Assembly (NCBI GenBank): GCA_030597965.1
Contig: JAUVQU010000031.1
Span: 1 to 16,418 of the forward strand
From: Cellvibrionaceae bacterium
GTDB taxonomy: Bacteria; Pseudomonadota; Gammaproteobacteria; Pseudomonadales; Cellvibrionaceae
DNA length: 16,418 nt
Direction: 5' to 3'
The notes under the pieces are model-generated. The model was not told where the DNA came from, ran no database searches, and saw only the letters and a list, made by a program, of their open reading frames with translations. The translations under genes were made by a program, and so were the position numbers. Positions 1-7,449 of this stretch are shown here, piece by piece; positions within the stretch are counted from its first letter, which is position 1; each line of letters begins with the position of its first letter.

Positions 1-3
1 ACA

Positions 4-32
4 AAAAAGCCCAGCGAATAGCTGGGCTTTTT
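4..32 (-). terminator. Bidirectional intrinsic terminator after idh
   Basis: A perfect 12-bp inverted repeat (4-15 paired with 21-32; core GCCCAGC/GCTGGGC) surrounds the 5-nt loop GAATA. It has A-runs on one side and T-runs on the other, so it can end transcription in both directions. Read on the minus strand it lies 17 nt beyond the idh stop codon and ends in a run of six T, which is a textbook Rho-independent terminator for idh. It may also end a plus-strand transcript entering from beyond the left edge. Confidence 0.9.
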
Positions 33-49
33 CAGTCAACACCAAGCAA

Positions 50-2284
50 TTAGCTGCCCATTTTAGCCAGCGTACTGTTCAATGTTTCGCTGGGACGCAT
101 CGCGGCAGAAGCCAACTCAGGGTTCGGCATAAAGTAACCACCGATATCCATTTTTTGACCCTGCACTTCGTTAAGCTCAGCTACGATCTTTTCTTCATTT
201 GCAGCTAATTCTTCTGCCAATGGAGCAAATGCCGCTTTCAGATCAGCGTCTTCATCCTGAGAAGCCAAAGCTTTCGCCCAGTACAGCGCCAGGTAGAAAT
301 GACTGCCGCGGTTATCCAGCTGATTAACTTTACGCGATGGTGACTTACCGTTATCTAGGAACTCACCGGTAGCCTGATCCAAAGTGTCAGCTAATATTTT
401 TGCTTTAGCATTACCTGATTTAACCGCTATATCTTCAAGAGATACGGTAATAGCAAGAAACTCACCCAGTGAGTCCCAACGCAGGTGGTTCTCTTCTTCA
501 AACTGCTGAACATGCTTAGGCGCTGAACCACCCGCACCTGTTTCAAACAGACCGCCGCCCTTCATCAATGGAACAATGGATAGCATCTTGGCGCTGGTAC
601 CCAGCTCTAGGATTGGGAACAAATCGGTTAGGTAATCACGCAACACATTGCCCGTTACCGAAATAGTATCCAGTCCACGCATCAGACGCTCCATGGTGTA
701 ACGAATAGCGCGATCGGGATTTAAGGTGTATATCTTCAGGCCTTCAGTGTCGTGATCCTTAAGGTATAGGTCTACCTTTTTGATCATCTGAGCATCGTGA
801 CCACGGTGCTCGTCCAACCAGAATACGGCAGGCATGCCACTGGCACGAGCGCGAGTAACGGCAAGCTTAACCCAGTCTTGGATCGGTGCATCTTTGGCCG
901 TGAACATACGCCATACATCAGTAGCCTCAACGTTGTCGTGCTGTAGCAATACTTCGCCATCACTACCCACAATACGAACAGTACCATCGGCTGGGATTTC
1001 AAACGTCTTATCGTGTGAACCGTATTCTTCTGCTTTCTGCGCCATTAAACCAACGTTTGGCACGGTGCCCATAGTGGTAGGATCGAAGTTATCGTGATGC
1101 TTACAGAAGTTAATGACTTCCTGATACATGGTGGCGTAGCAGCTATCCGGGATTACAGCTTTAGTATCGCGCAGGTTTCCGTGTGCGCTCCACATCTGTC
1201 CGCCAGTGCGAATCATGGCAGGCATAGAGGCATCAACAATAATGTCGCTGGGTACGTGCAGGTTGTTAATACCCTTATCGGAATCAACCATCGCCAACTC
1301 AGGACGAATCTCGTAGCAACGACGCAGATCGTATTCAATTTCAGCGCGAATGGAATACGGTAAATTGTCGATCTTGCGCAATACACTGCCAAGACCTTCG
1401 TTTGGCTGTATACGAATCTCTTTCAAGGTGTCGGCGTGCTTTTCAAAAGCGTCTTTAAAGTAAACATTTACCGCGTGACCAAATACGATGGGGTCGGATA
1501 CCTTCATCATGGTCGCTTTAAGGTGTAGAGAGAAAAGTAAGCCGGCGTTGCGAGCCCCTTCCATTTCTTCATCCAGAAACGCACACAATTTGCGAGTGCT
1601 CATATATTGAGCACTGATCACTTCTTTGTCCTGAACAGGCACTTCTTTCAACACAGTCACACTGCCATCGGCCGTCACTAGCTCAATTCTTACTGTGTCG
1701 TCTTTTGTAGAGGTGGTTGATATATCGCTTGAATAAAAATCACCATCGCGCATATGAGCAACGTGGGTACGTGATGCCTGGCTCCACTTACCCATTGAGT
1801 GTGGATTCTTACGTGCGTACTGCTTAACCGCCGCTGGCGCACGTCGATCAGAGTTACCCTCACGCAGTACCGGGTTAACTGCGGAGCCGAGCACTTTAGC
1901 GTAGGCCGCTTTAATCGCTTCTTCTTCTGGATTTTGTGGGGCGTTAGGGTAATCAGGAATGTCATAACCCTTGGCTTGTAATTCAGCAATGGCTGCAGAC
2001 AGCTGAGGAATTGAAGCACTGATATTAGGCAGTTTAATAATGTTCGCTTTAGGGCTTTGAGTCAGCTCACCCAGCTCGCTAAGGCTATCGGGGACTCTTT
2101 GTTCGTCGGTCAGTTTTTCAGGGAAATTAGCCAATATACGTGCAGCTAAAGAAAGATCACTGGTTTCTACTTCAACACCGGCGGCTGCGGTGAAGCTATT
2201 CACGATAGGCAGTAGCGAGTATGTTGCGAGCGCAGGGGCTTCGTCAGTGAGGGTATAAATGATTTTAGAAGAATCGGTAGTCAT
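50..2284 (-). CDS. idh: Isocitrate dehydrogenase, NADP-dependent, monomeric type
   Basis: Oxidative decarboxylation of isocitrate to 2-oxoglutarate with NADP+, a cytosolic TCA-cycle step. The 744-residue length fits the monomeric IDH family (about 740 aa), which is unrelated in size to the roughly 416-aa dimeric Icd. Family hallmarks seen are the substrate-binding stretch NSDRRAPAAVKQYARKNPHS (residues 144-163), the segment DASMPAMIRTGGQMW beginning at D351 (the aspartate expected to bind the divalent metal), and GNVLRDYLTDL with the glycine-rich ETGAGGSAPKHVQQF near residues 590-610. The start is the ATG whose complement is CAT at 2282-2284, preceded on the minus strand by an AAGGGA Shine-Dalgarno-like sequence. 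The gene is divergent from rluE and ends before a strong terminator, so it is probably monocistronic. No convincing -35/-10 pair was found upstream. Confidence 0.97.
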   Translation of the reverse strand: MTTDSSKIIYTLTDEAPALATYSLLPIVNSFTAAAGVEVETSDLSLAARILANFPEKLTDEQRVPDSLSELGELTQSPKANIIKLPNISASIPQLSAAIAELQAKGYDIPDYPNAPQNPEEEAIKAAYAKVLGSAVNPVLREGNSDRRAPAAVKQYARKNPHSMGKWSQASRTHVAHMRDGDFYSSDISTTSTKDDTVRIELVTADGSVTVLKEVPVQDKEVISAQYMSTRKLCAFLDEEMEGARNAGLLFSLHLKATMMKVSDPIVFGHAVNVYFKDAFEKHADTLKEIRIQPNEGLGSVLRKIDNLPYSIRAEIEYDLRRCYEIRPELAMVDSDKGINNLHVPSDIIVDASMPAMIRTGGQMWSAHGNLRDTKAVIPDSCYATMYQEVINFCKHHDNFDPTTMGTVPNVGLMAQKAEEYGSHDKTFEIPADGTVRIVGSDGEVLLQHDNVEATDVWRMFTAKDAPIQDWVKLAVTRARASGMPAVFWLDEHRGHDAQMIKKVDLYLKDHDTEGLKIYTLNPDRAIRYTMERLMRGLDTISVTGNVLRDYLTDLFPILELGTSAKMLSIVPLMKGGGLFETGAGGSAPKHVQQFEEENHLRWDSLGEFLAITVSLEDIAVKSGNAKAKILADTLDQATGEFLDNGKSPSRKVNQLDNRGSHFYLALYWAKALASQDEDADLKAAFAPLAEELAANEEKIVAELNEVQGQKMDIGGYFMPNPELASAAMRPSETLNSTLAKMGS

Positions 2285-2706
2285 GGTTTTCCCTTGTTAA
2301 CCGGCTTGCCACTTACTTCCGTCGAAAAGCCGATGGAATAATGGACAACCCTAATGCTGTTATAGTTTAGAACTCAGCGGCTTCACGTTTAGATAAAGCC
2401 TTGCAAATACATATACCAACTGCGGTAAACCACATTTACAGTGGTTTTGCCTCTGTACACAATAGACTTTTAGTCTAAAGAAATTCACAGAGTGATAATT
2501 CGTAAGCTTAGTACACTATTAAAGCCCTTTTGGGGCATAACTAAAGTCCAATTAGGACATAAGCGAAAGTTTGAAATGATATTCAACCTTGCTGACGGTT
2601 ATACTCTCTGGGCGCTTTGCAAACACACCAAAAAGCGGTCGCATTATAGAGATATTTGACCTGTTTTTGTAGTCAATTTACAAAACTCATAATTTGTGGA
2701 CGTTTT
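2285..2706. other. Divergent intergenic region idh/rluE with small hairpins
   Basis: This stretch holds no plausible gene. It must contain the idh promoter (leftward) and the rluE promoter (rightward). Three small perfect stems sit within about 95 nt: TAGACT/AGTCTA with loop TTT (2463-2477), GCCC/GGGC around a short T-rich loop (2524-2536), and GTCC/GGAC with loop AATTA (2546-2558). The stems are only 4-6 bp with no good T-run, so they are weak as terminators. A TATAAC -10-like word for idh occurs on the minus strand at 2359-2364, but with no -35 partner. Confidence 0.6.
2656..2684 (+). promoter_or_regulatory. Candidate sigma70 promoter for rluE
   Basis: TTGACC at 2656-2661 (5/6 match to the -35 consensus) is followed after exactly 17 nt by TACAAA at 2679-2684 (4/6 match to the -10). 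Transcription would start near 2691, about 16 nt before the ATG at 2707 and just ahead of a weak GTGGA ribosome-binding sequence (2696-2700). The promoter overlaps the upstream in-frame extension of the rluE reading frame, which argues against the longer start. This is a visual match only. Confidence 0.45.
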
Positions 2707-3351
2707 ATGGCCAAACTAGTACTACTCAACAAGCCTTTTAATGTACTCAGCCAATTCAGAGATGACAATGGACGCCCCACTCTGGCTCAATATATCAATG
2801 TACCCGATGTATACCCAGCGGGACGCCTGGATAATGATTCCGAGGGGCTATTACTGTTAACAGACCATGGCGGCTTGCAGCACCGGATATCCCACCCAGA
2901 TAAAAAATTAGCCAAAACCTATTGGGCCCAAGTAGAAGGTATTCCATCCAGTGAATCGATGTCAGCACTGGAAAAAGGCGTCACCTTAAATGATGGCCTA
3001 ACCAAACCAGCTAAGGCTCGATTAATTGAGGAGCCTGAGCAGCTGTGGGAACGCATCCCACCCATTAGAGAGCGCGCCAAGATTCCTACACAGTGGATTG
3101 AACTGACGATTACAGAAGGCCGAAATAGGCAGGTACGACGCATGACAGCGGCCGTTGGTCACCCTACTCTGCGCCTTATACGCGCACAGATTGGTGAGTG
3201 GACTCTGGGCAACTTACTGCCCGGCGAAAGCAAGATTATTGAGGTTGAAGCTCCACCCAGCAGCCCTCAGCAACATAAGCATCCAGCCAGAAACGGGCAG
3301 CGACGAAGAAGCACTGCGCGGAACCGGGCCCCCAAAAAAACTTCCCGCTAA
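2707..3351 (+). CDS. rluE: 23S rRNA pseudouridine synthase RluE
   Basis: RsuA/RluB/E/F-type pseudouridine synthase; E. coli RluE isomerises U2457 of 23S rRNA. The protein is 214 residues from the ATG at 2707. It opens directly with the catalytic fold (MAKLVLLNKPFNVLSQF), lacking the N-terminal S4 domain of RsuA/RluB, as RluE does. The catalytic signature GRLDNDSEGLLLLT is at residues 39-52, with the nucleophile D42. The family motif EGRNRQVRRMTAAVGHPTLRL lies near residues 138-158. The last 30 or so residues are a basic, low-complexity tail rich in R, K, Q and P, probably an RNA-contacting extension. The frame is open back to 2656, but that extension is not family-like and overlaps a promoter candidate. 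It is first in a plus-strand series with nudJ, mnmA, hflD and purB, as in E. coli. Confidence 0.93.
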   Translation: MAKLVLLNKPFNVLSQFRDDNGRPTLAQYINVPDVYPAGRLDNDSEGLLLLTDHGGLQHRISHPDKKLAKTYWAQVEGIPSSESMSALEKGVTLNDGLTKPAKARLIEEPEQLWERIPPIRERAKIPTQWIELTITEGRNRQVRRMTAAVGHPTLRLIRAQIGEWTLGNLLPGESKIIEVEAPPSSPQQHKHPARNGQRRRSTARNRAPKKTSR

Positions 3352-3399
3352 AGTGCCACAACGGCAATAAGTTGTGCTGTTCTTCCCTTTTGTTATTTT

Positions 3400-3446
3400 A
3401 CTACAGAACTACATAACTACTAGCTACAGAGCCACATAACTACAGA
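3400..3446. repeat. Degenerate 8-bp tandem repeat (6 units) before nudJ
   Basis: Between rluE and nudJ lie six head-to-tail units of consensus (A/G)CTACA(G/T)A, starting at 3400, 3408, 3416 (7 nt), 3423, 3431 and 3439. They also read as two 23-nt units (3400-3422 and 3423-3445) identical at 18 of 23 positions, so a 23-bp duplication of an already repetitive unit is likely. The array ends 6 nt before the nudJ ATG and so occupies the ribosome-binding region; only GAGA is left as a weak Shine-Dalgarno sequence. Confidence 0.7.
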
Positions 3447-3452
3447 GACCTC

Positions 3453-3908
3453 ATGAGCTTACCCAGAGAAAACCTACCCCACGCCACCGTTGCGATTGTT
3501 ATTGAGCAGGATAATCGCTTCCTCTTGGTGCACGAGTTCTGCGATGGCCGCTGGGTTTACAACCAGCCTGCAGGTCATATAGAAAGCGGCGAATCGGTTA
3601 CGGAAGCCGCCATAAGAGAAGCGCGGGAAGAAACCGCTTGGGATATCAAACCTACTGCCATTGGCGGCCTGAGTGTTTACCATGCCCCTAATGGCATCTC
3701 TTACCTGCGCACCACATTGATCGCCGAAACGACACACTTCCACCCGGAGCAGCCACTTGATGACGGCATTAAAGAGGCTGTTTGGCTGACCTATGAAGAC
3801 ATTCTTGATAAAAAAGATAGCTTGCGAAGCCCTATTGTATTGAAAGTAATCGAAGACTACCGTGCTGGTATTCGCTACCCATTGGCACTCATCTATGAGC
3901 ACAGGTAG
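3453..3908 (+). CDS. nudJ: Nudix phosphohydrolase, NudJ family
   Basis: A 151-aa Nudix hydrolase. E. coli NudJ hydrolyses nucleoside tri- and diphosphates and the thiamine precursor HMP-PP; substrate specificity cannot be read from the sequence. The fold starts HATVAIVIEQDNRFLLVHE, and the Nudix box spans residues 41-63 (G41, E47, R55-E56, E59-E60). The glycine normally following EE-x is alanine here (EETAW, A62). QPAGHIESGE and the late LRSP motif match the NudJ subgroup. The gene lies 101 nt after rluE and 75 nt before mnmA, the conserved order in gammaproteobacteria, so co-transcription is likely. The assignment rests on motif plus context. Confidence 0.9.
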   Translation: MSLPRENLPHATVAIVIEQDNRFLLVHEFCDGRWVYNQPAGHIESGESVTEAAIREAREETAWDIKPTAIGGLSVYHAPNGISYLRTTLIAETTHFHPEQPLDDGIKEAVWLTYEDILDKKDSLRSPIVLKVIEDYRAGIRYPLALIYEHR

Positions 3909-3983
3909 AATACGCGTCTTTCCAACCCGAGCCCTGCCCTTAGTTTTTGGGCCGCATCGTAGGCTCACATTGCGGCACACGTC

Positions 3984-5084
3984 ATGAGTTCAGAAAACAC
4001 CTCCACCAAAGTCATTGTCGGCATGTCCGGCGGCGTCGACTCTTCTGTTTCAGCCCTTCTTTTAATCCAGCAGGGTTATGAAGTAGAAGGCCTGTTCATG
4101 AAGAACTGGGATGAAGACGATGGCACCGACTACTGTACCGCTAAAGATGATTTAGCCGATGCTCAATCCGTCTGTAACAAGCTGAGCATCCCTCTGCACA
4201 CCGCGAATTTCGCGGCCGAATACTGGGACAATGTGTTTGAGTATTTCCTCAAGGAGTACCAGGCTGGGCGTACACCTAACCCGGACATCCTCTGTAATCG
4301 TGAAATCAAATTTAAAGTGTTTTTAGAATACGCTCAGATTCTCGGTGCGAATCTGATCGCCACAGGTCACTACGTGCGCCGAGCCGATAAAGGCGGTAAA
4401 ACGCTTTTACTGAAGGGTTTAGACAACAACAAAGACCAAAGCTATTTCCTGCACGCCGTGGGCTCTGCAGAGTTTGCTCAAACTCTATTCCCAGTGGGTG
4501 AATTGGAAAAACCTGAAGTCCGACGACTGGCTGAAGAGCACGATCTCATCACTCACAACAAAAAAGACAGTACCGGTATCTGTTTTATCGGTGAACGCCG
4601 CTTTAAGGATTTCCTGCAGCAATACCTGCCGGCACAGCCCGGTAATATTGTCACCGAACATGGCGATACCATTGGCCAGCATAATGGCTTGATGTATCAC
4701 ACCATTGGGCAGCGCCAGGGCTTAGGTATTGGTGGTGTTAAAGGCTCAAATGAAGAACCTTGGTACGTGGCTGAGAAAAATCTTGAGACAAATGAATTAC
4801 TGGTAGTCCAGGGAGGGCAGCACGACCTCCTGTTCAGCAATCATCTAAAAGCTGCTGTGCCGGACTGGGTGAACGGGGAGCCCGAAGCCAAGACATTTAC
4901 CTGCATGGCTAAAGTCCGCTACCGTCAGCCAGATCAAGCCTGCACCGTATCGGTTAATACTGATGGCACTGTGGATGTATCGTTTAACGAACCACAACGT
5001 GCCGTTACCCCAGGGCAGTCTGTCGTCTTTTACGATGGTGAAAACTGCCTTGGTGGTGGTGTAATAGAAAAAGCATTCAAGTAG
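3984..5084 (+). CDS. mnmA: tRNA-specific 2-thiouridylase MnmA
   Basis: Uses ATP and a persulfide relayed through the Tus proteins to thiolate U34 of tRNA-Lys, tRNA-Glu and tRNA-Gln (the s2 of mnm5s2U34). The 366-aa length is normal. Visible are the PP-loop GMSGGVDSS (residues 13-21), the first catalytic cysteine in NPDILCNREIKF (C104), the ATP/tRNA region ATGHYVRRA, the second catalytic cysteine in DSTGICFIGERRF (C200), the turn MYHTIGQRQGLGIGG, and a C-terminal beta-barrel ending in GQSVVFYDGENCLGGGVI. No good Shine-Dalgarno sequence precedes the ATG, so translation may depend on coupling or an unstructured start. It is directly followed by hflD, as in E. coli. Confidence 0.97.
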   Translation: MSSENTSTKVIVGMSGGVDSSVSALLLIQQGYEVEGLFMKNWDEDDGTDYCTAKDDLADAQSVCNKLSIPLHTANFAAEYWDNVFEYFLKEYQAGRTPNPDILCNREIKFKVFLEYAQILGANLIATGHYVRRADKGGKTLLLKGLDNNKDQSYFLHAVGSAEFAQTLFPVGELEKPEVRRLAEEHDLITHNKKDSTGICFIGERRFKDFLQQYLPAQPGNIVTEHGDTIGQHNGLMYHTIGQRQGLGIGGVKGSNEEPWYVAEKNLETNELLVVQGGQHDLLFSNHLKAAVPDWVNGEPEAKTFTCMAKVRYRQPDQACTVSVNTDGTVDVSFNEPQRAVTPGQSVVFYDGENCLGGGVIEKAFK

Positions 5085-5147
5085 ACGTGAACAGGTCTCA
5101 AAATAATTAATCGAATCTCATCAAAAGTTGAGAATTAAGAGGTAGTA

Positions 5148-5780
5148 GTGAGTAAAAACTGGAACGACATGGCTATTGCATTAGCAGGGGTTTTTCAGGC
5201 CGCTGCTTTGGTAGAACAATTAGCCAAGACCGGCTTTGTGCCCTCCGACGCTCAAAATGCATCGGTGAGCAGCCTTTTCAAACTCAACCCTGACTCGACA
5301 GCCGATGTTTTTGGCAATGACTTAAAGGATATAGAGCTGGGACTCAAGGTCATGTCTGATCTGTTAAGCAATAAAAGTAATCCCGAATACCCGGACACCT
5401 TGCGTTACGTACTCGGCATTCTGCACTTACAGAAAAAACTGCACGGACGCCCAGACCTACAGGACATCATCGCTAATCGCCTGCAAAAAACTCAGCATCA
5501 GGTGGAGCACTTTGGTATCGGTCATGAAAACGTTTTAGGTAATATTGCCGACATCTATAGCGATACCATCAGTATCTTTAAATTCAGAATCCAGGTCGTA
5601 GGTGATTATTCATATCTTCAGCAGAACCGAGTTGCCAACCAGATCCGCGCCCTGCTCTTCGCTGGGATTCGGGCAGCAACCTTGTGGCGTCAAGTGGGCG
5701 GCAACCGCTTCCGTGTCATCGTCAACCGCAAACGCCTGTCCAGTGTTGCCGATACACTTTTGGCAGAGCTGAACGCCTAA
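5148..5780 (+). CDS. hflD: High-frequency lysogenization protein HflD homolog
   Basis: A 210-aa, largely helical protein of the HflD (YcfC) family. In E. coli it is a peripheral inner-membrane protein that binds phage lambda CII and lowers lysogenization; its cellular role is not settled. The start WNDMAIALAGVFQAAALVEQLA and the segments LRYVLGILHLQKKL and YLQQNRVANQIRALLFAGIRAATLWRQVGG are characteristic. The start codon is GTG at 5148, supported by AAGAGG at 5137-5142 and by the family N-terminus beginning right there. It follows mnmA by 63 nt and precedes purB, the usual order. A 5-bp stem (TCTCA 5116-5120/TGAGA 5129-5133) lies just before the ribosome-binding site. Confidence 0.93.
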   Translation: MSKNWNDMAIALAGVFQAAALVEQLAKTGFVPSDAQNASVSSLFKLNPDSTADVFGNDLKDIELGLKVMSDLLSNKSNPEYPDTLRYVLGILHLQKKLHGRPDLQDIIANRLQKTQHQVEHFGIGHENVLGNIADIYSDTISIFKFRIQVVGDYSYLQQNRVANQIRALLFAGIRAATLWRQVGGNRFRVIVNRKRLSSVADTLLAELNA

Positions 5781-5812
5781 GCGTTACCACCTACAACAGC
5801 CGTAAAACGCGG

Positions 5813-5841
5813 CTGAAATTATGCTCAATTTCCGGTATGAT
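5813..5841 (+). promoter_or_regulatory. Candidate sigma70 promoter for purB
   Basis: CTGAAA (5813-5818, 4/6 to the -35) and TATGAT (5836-5841, 5/6 to the -10) are separated by 17 nt, 33 nt downstream of the hflD stop. A start near 5848 would give purB a 200-nt leader that contains the whole long inverted repeat at 5873-6011. The -35 overlaps the end of a 6-bp hairpin, CAGCCG/CGGCTG (5797-5815). No PUR box was recognised. Confidence 0.4.
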
Positions 5842-5872
5842 GCCGCCCTTATTCAGACCTGCCTTATTACTC

Positions 5873-6011
5873 GAGACCTTTGCACGGAAGATGATTTCGC
5901 TTTCAGGCAAGGAAAAAACGCACGAAATGAGGGGGTTTATACATATAAATGACCGATTGAGTACGTTTTTAACGCGGCATGAAAGTGAAATGGCTTTCGT
6001 TCAAAGGTCTC
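5873..6011. mobile_element. MITE-like 139-bp imperfect inverted repeat
   Basis: The ends are perfect 10-bp inverted repeats, GAGACCTTTG (5873-5882) and CAAAGGTCTC (6002-6011). Complementarity continues inward: roughly 28 of the first 32 aligned positions match after one small internal loop, a second matched A/T-rich block follows (around 5912-5923 against 5961-5972), and the centre is the short palindrome TTTATA-CA-TATAAA (5936-5949). All of it shares one centre near 5942, so it is a single element rather than chance stems. ACTC occurs immediately left (5869-5872) and one base to the right (6013-6016), a possible but imperfect target duplication. No transposase is encoded. A non-autonomous element mobilised by a DDE-type transposase is the preferred reading; a native structured RNA leader of purB is the alternative. 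Confidence 0.55.
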
Positions 6012-6048
6012 AACTCGGTCACTCATTAATCTCTAATGGTTTAACACT

Positions 6049-7413
6049 ATGGATCTTTCCGCTCTGACCGCCGTATCCCCTATCGATGGACGCTATGGCA
6101 GCAAAACTTCCGATTATCGTGAAATCTTCTCTGAGTACGGTCTAATTAAAAGCCGTGTAGAAGTCGAGATTCGCTGGTTGCAACGCCTGGCAGATATGAC
6201 TGACATCAGTGAAGTGCCCGCGTTCAGCGCCGAAACCAACGCTCAGCTTAACGCCATCGTTGATAATTTCAGCGAGACACAAGCGCTGCGCGTCAAAGAG
6301 ATTGAAGCCACTACTAATCACGATGTAAAAGCCGTTGAATACTTAATTAAAGAGCAGTTCAAAGGCAACGCTGAACTGGAAGCGATTTCAGAATTCGTCC
6401 ACTTCGCCTGTACATCAGAAGACATTAACAACCTTTCACACGGCTTGATGCTGAAGCAGGGTCGCGATGTATTGACCGCGCAAATGCAAGACGTTGTCGA
6501 TGCGATTGCCAATCTAGCCAGTAAATACGCCGAAGACTCCATGCTGTCGCGCACACACGGCCAAACCGCGTCGCCGACTACTGTCGGTAAAGAGATGGCA
6601 AACGTTACCGCTCGTCTGCGCCGTCAACTGGATCAAGTCAAAAAGGTTGAGCTGCTGGGTAAAATTAACGGCGCTGTCGGTAACTACAACGCACACCTGT
6701 CGGCATACCCTGCCGTAGACTGGCAAGCCAATGCAGAAACCTTTGTACAGAACCTTGGCCTGAGCTGGAACCCGTACACCACTCAGATTGAGCCGCACGA
6801 TTACATCGCTGAATTGTTTGATGCGATTGCACGCTTCAACACCATTGTTATCGATTTCGACCGTGATATCTGGTCTTACATTTCCATGGGTTTCTTTAAA
6901 CAAAAAACCATTGCCGGCGAAATTGGTTCATCAACCATGCCGCACAAAGTGAACCCAATCGATTTCGAAAATTCCGAAGGTAACCTGGGCATCGCCAACG
7001 CCGTATTTACCCACATGGCACAAAAACTGCCTATCTCTCGCTGGCAGCGCGACCTGACCGACTCCACCGTATTGCGTAATATGGGTGTTGGTTTTGGTTA
7101 CTGTGCCATTGCCTTTGCTTCTAGCCTTAAAGGCATCAGCAAGCTTGAGATTAATCGCCCTCGTATACTGGAAGATCTGAATAACAGCTGGGAAGTACTG
7201 GCCGAACCGATTCAGACCATCATGCGTCGCTACAACGTTGAGCAGGCCTACGAGAAGCTGAAAGAGCTAACCCGTGGCCAAAGCATCAACCAGCAAGTGA
7301 TTCAGGATTTTGTTGAAACTCTGGATATTCCAGAAGAAGGCAAGCAACAAATGCGCGAGCTGACACCAAGCAACTATATTGGTAATGCCATCGCCCAGGC
7401 CAAGAACCTGTAA
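6049..7413 (+). CDS. purB: Adenylosuccinate lyase
   Basis: Fumarate-lyase superfamily enzyme catalysing two steps of purine synthesis: SAICAR to AICAR, and adenylosuccinate to AMP, each releasing fumarate. The 454-aa length and the N-terminus MDLSALTAVSPIDGRYGSKT match the E. coli-type PurB. Catalytic histidine H170 lies in SRTHGQTASPTT. The flexible catalytic-serine loop and family signature GSSTMPHKVNPIDFEN runs over residues 293-308, and HDVKAVEY (91-98) forms part of the substrate site. The ATG at 6049 has only a weak ribosome-binding sequence. The gene is last in the hflD-purB pair and is separated from hflD by 268 nt containing a promoter candidate and the MITE-like repeat. That makes independent transcription plausible. 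Confidence 0.97.
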   Translation: MDLSALTAVSPIDGRYGSKTSDYREIFSEYGLIKSRVEVEIRWLQRLADMTDISEVPAFSAETNAQLNAIVDNFSETQALRVKEIEATTNHDVKAVEYLIKEQFKGNAELEAISEFVHFACTSEDINNLSHGLMLKQGRDVLTAQMQDVVDAIANLASKYAEDSMLSRTHGQTASPTTVGKEMANVTARLRRQLDQVKKVELLGKINGAVGNYNAHLSAYPAVDWQANAETFVQNLGLSWNPYTTQIEPHDYIAELFDAIARFNTIVIDFDRDIWSYISMGFFKQKTIAGEIGSSTMPHKVNPIDFENSEGNLGIANAVFTHMAQKLPISRWQRDLTDSTVLRNMGVGFGYCAIAFASSLKGISKLEINRPRILEDLNNSWEVLAEPIQTIMRRYNVEQAYEKLKELTRGQSINQQVIQDFVETLDIPEEGKQQMRELTPSNYIGNAIAQAKNL

Positions 7414-7419
7414 GAACGT

Positions 7420-7442
7420 CTGTAACTACACCTGTAACTACA
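7420..7442. repeat. Short direct repeat CTGTAACTACA x2
   Basis: The 11-mer CTGTAACTACA occurs at 7420-7430 and again at 7432-7442, one base apart, directly after the purB stop and just before the REP pair. The 9-mer TAACTACAG at 7435-7443 is also found in the array before nudJ (3437-3445). The meaning is unknown; it may be part of the same low-complexity word family. Confidence 0.5.
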
Positions 7443-7449
7443 GCTACAA

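Noticed and set aside
1690..2019. 109-codon frame inside idh on the same strand
   Set aside because: It lies entirely in an alternate frame of the conserved monomeric IDH gene and shows no family features.
2359..2364. TATAAC -10-like word for idh on the minus strand
   Set aside because: No -35 element at 16-18 nt; cannot be supported as a promoter.
2656..2706. Upstream in-frame extension of rluE (17 residues)
   Set aside because: The extension is Cys/Phe-rich, not family-like, and overlaps a candidate promoter; the ATG at 2707 gives the family N-terminus.
3936..3952. GCCC/GGGC stem between nudJ and mnmA
   Set aside because: 4-bp stem with a 9-nt loop and no following T-run; likely chance.
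3474..3980. 168-codon open frame on the minus strand opposite nudJ
   Set aside because: It is the antisense shadow of nudJ, whose Nudix motifs and genomic context are clear; the antisense product has no recognisable domain.
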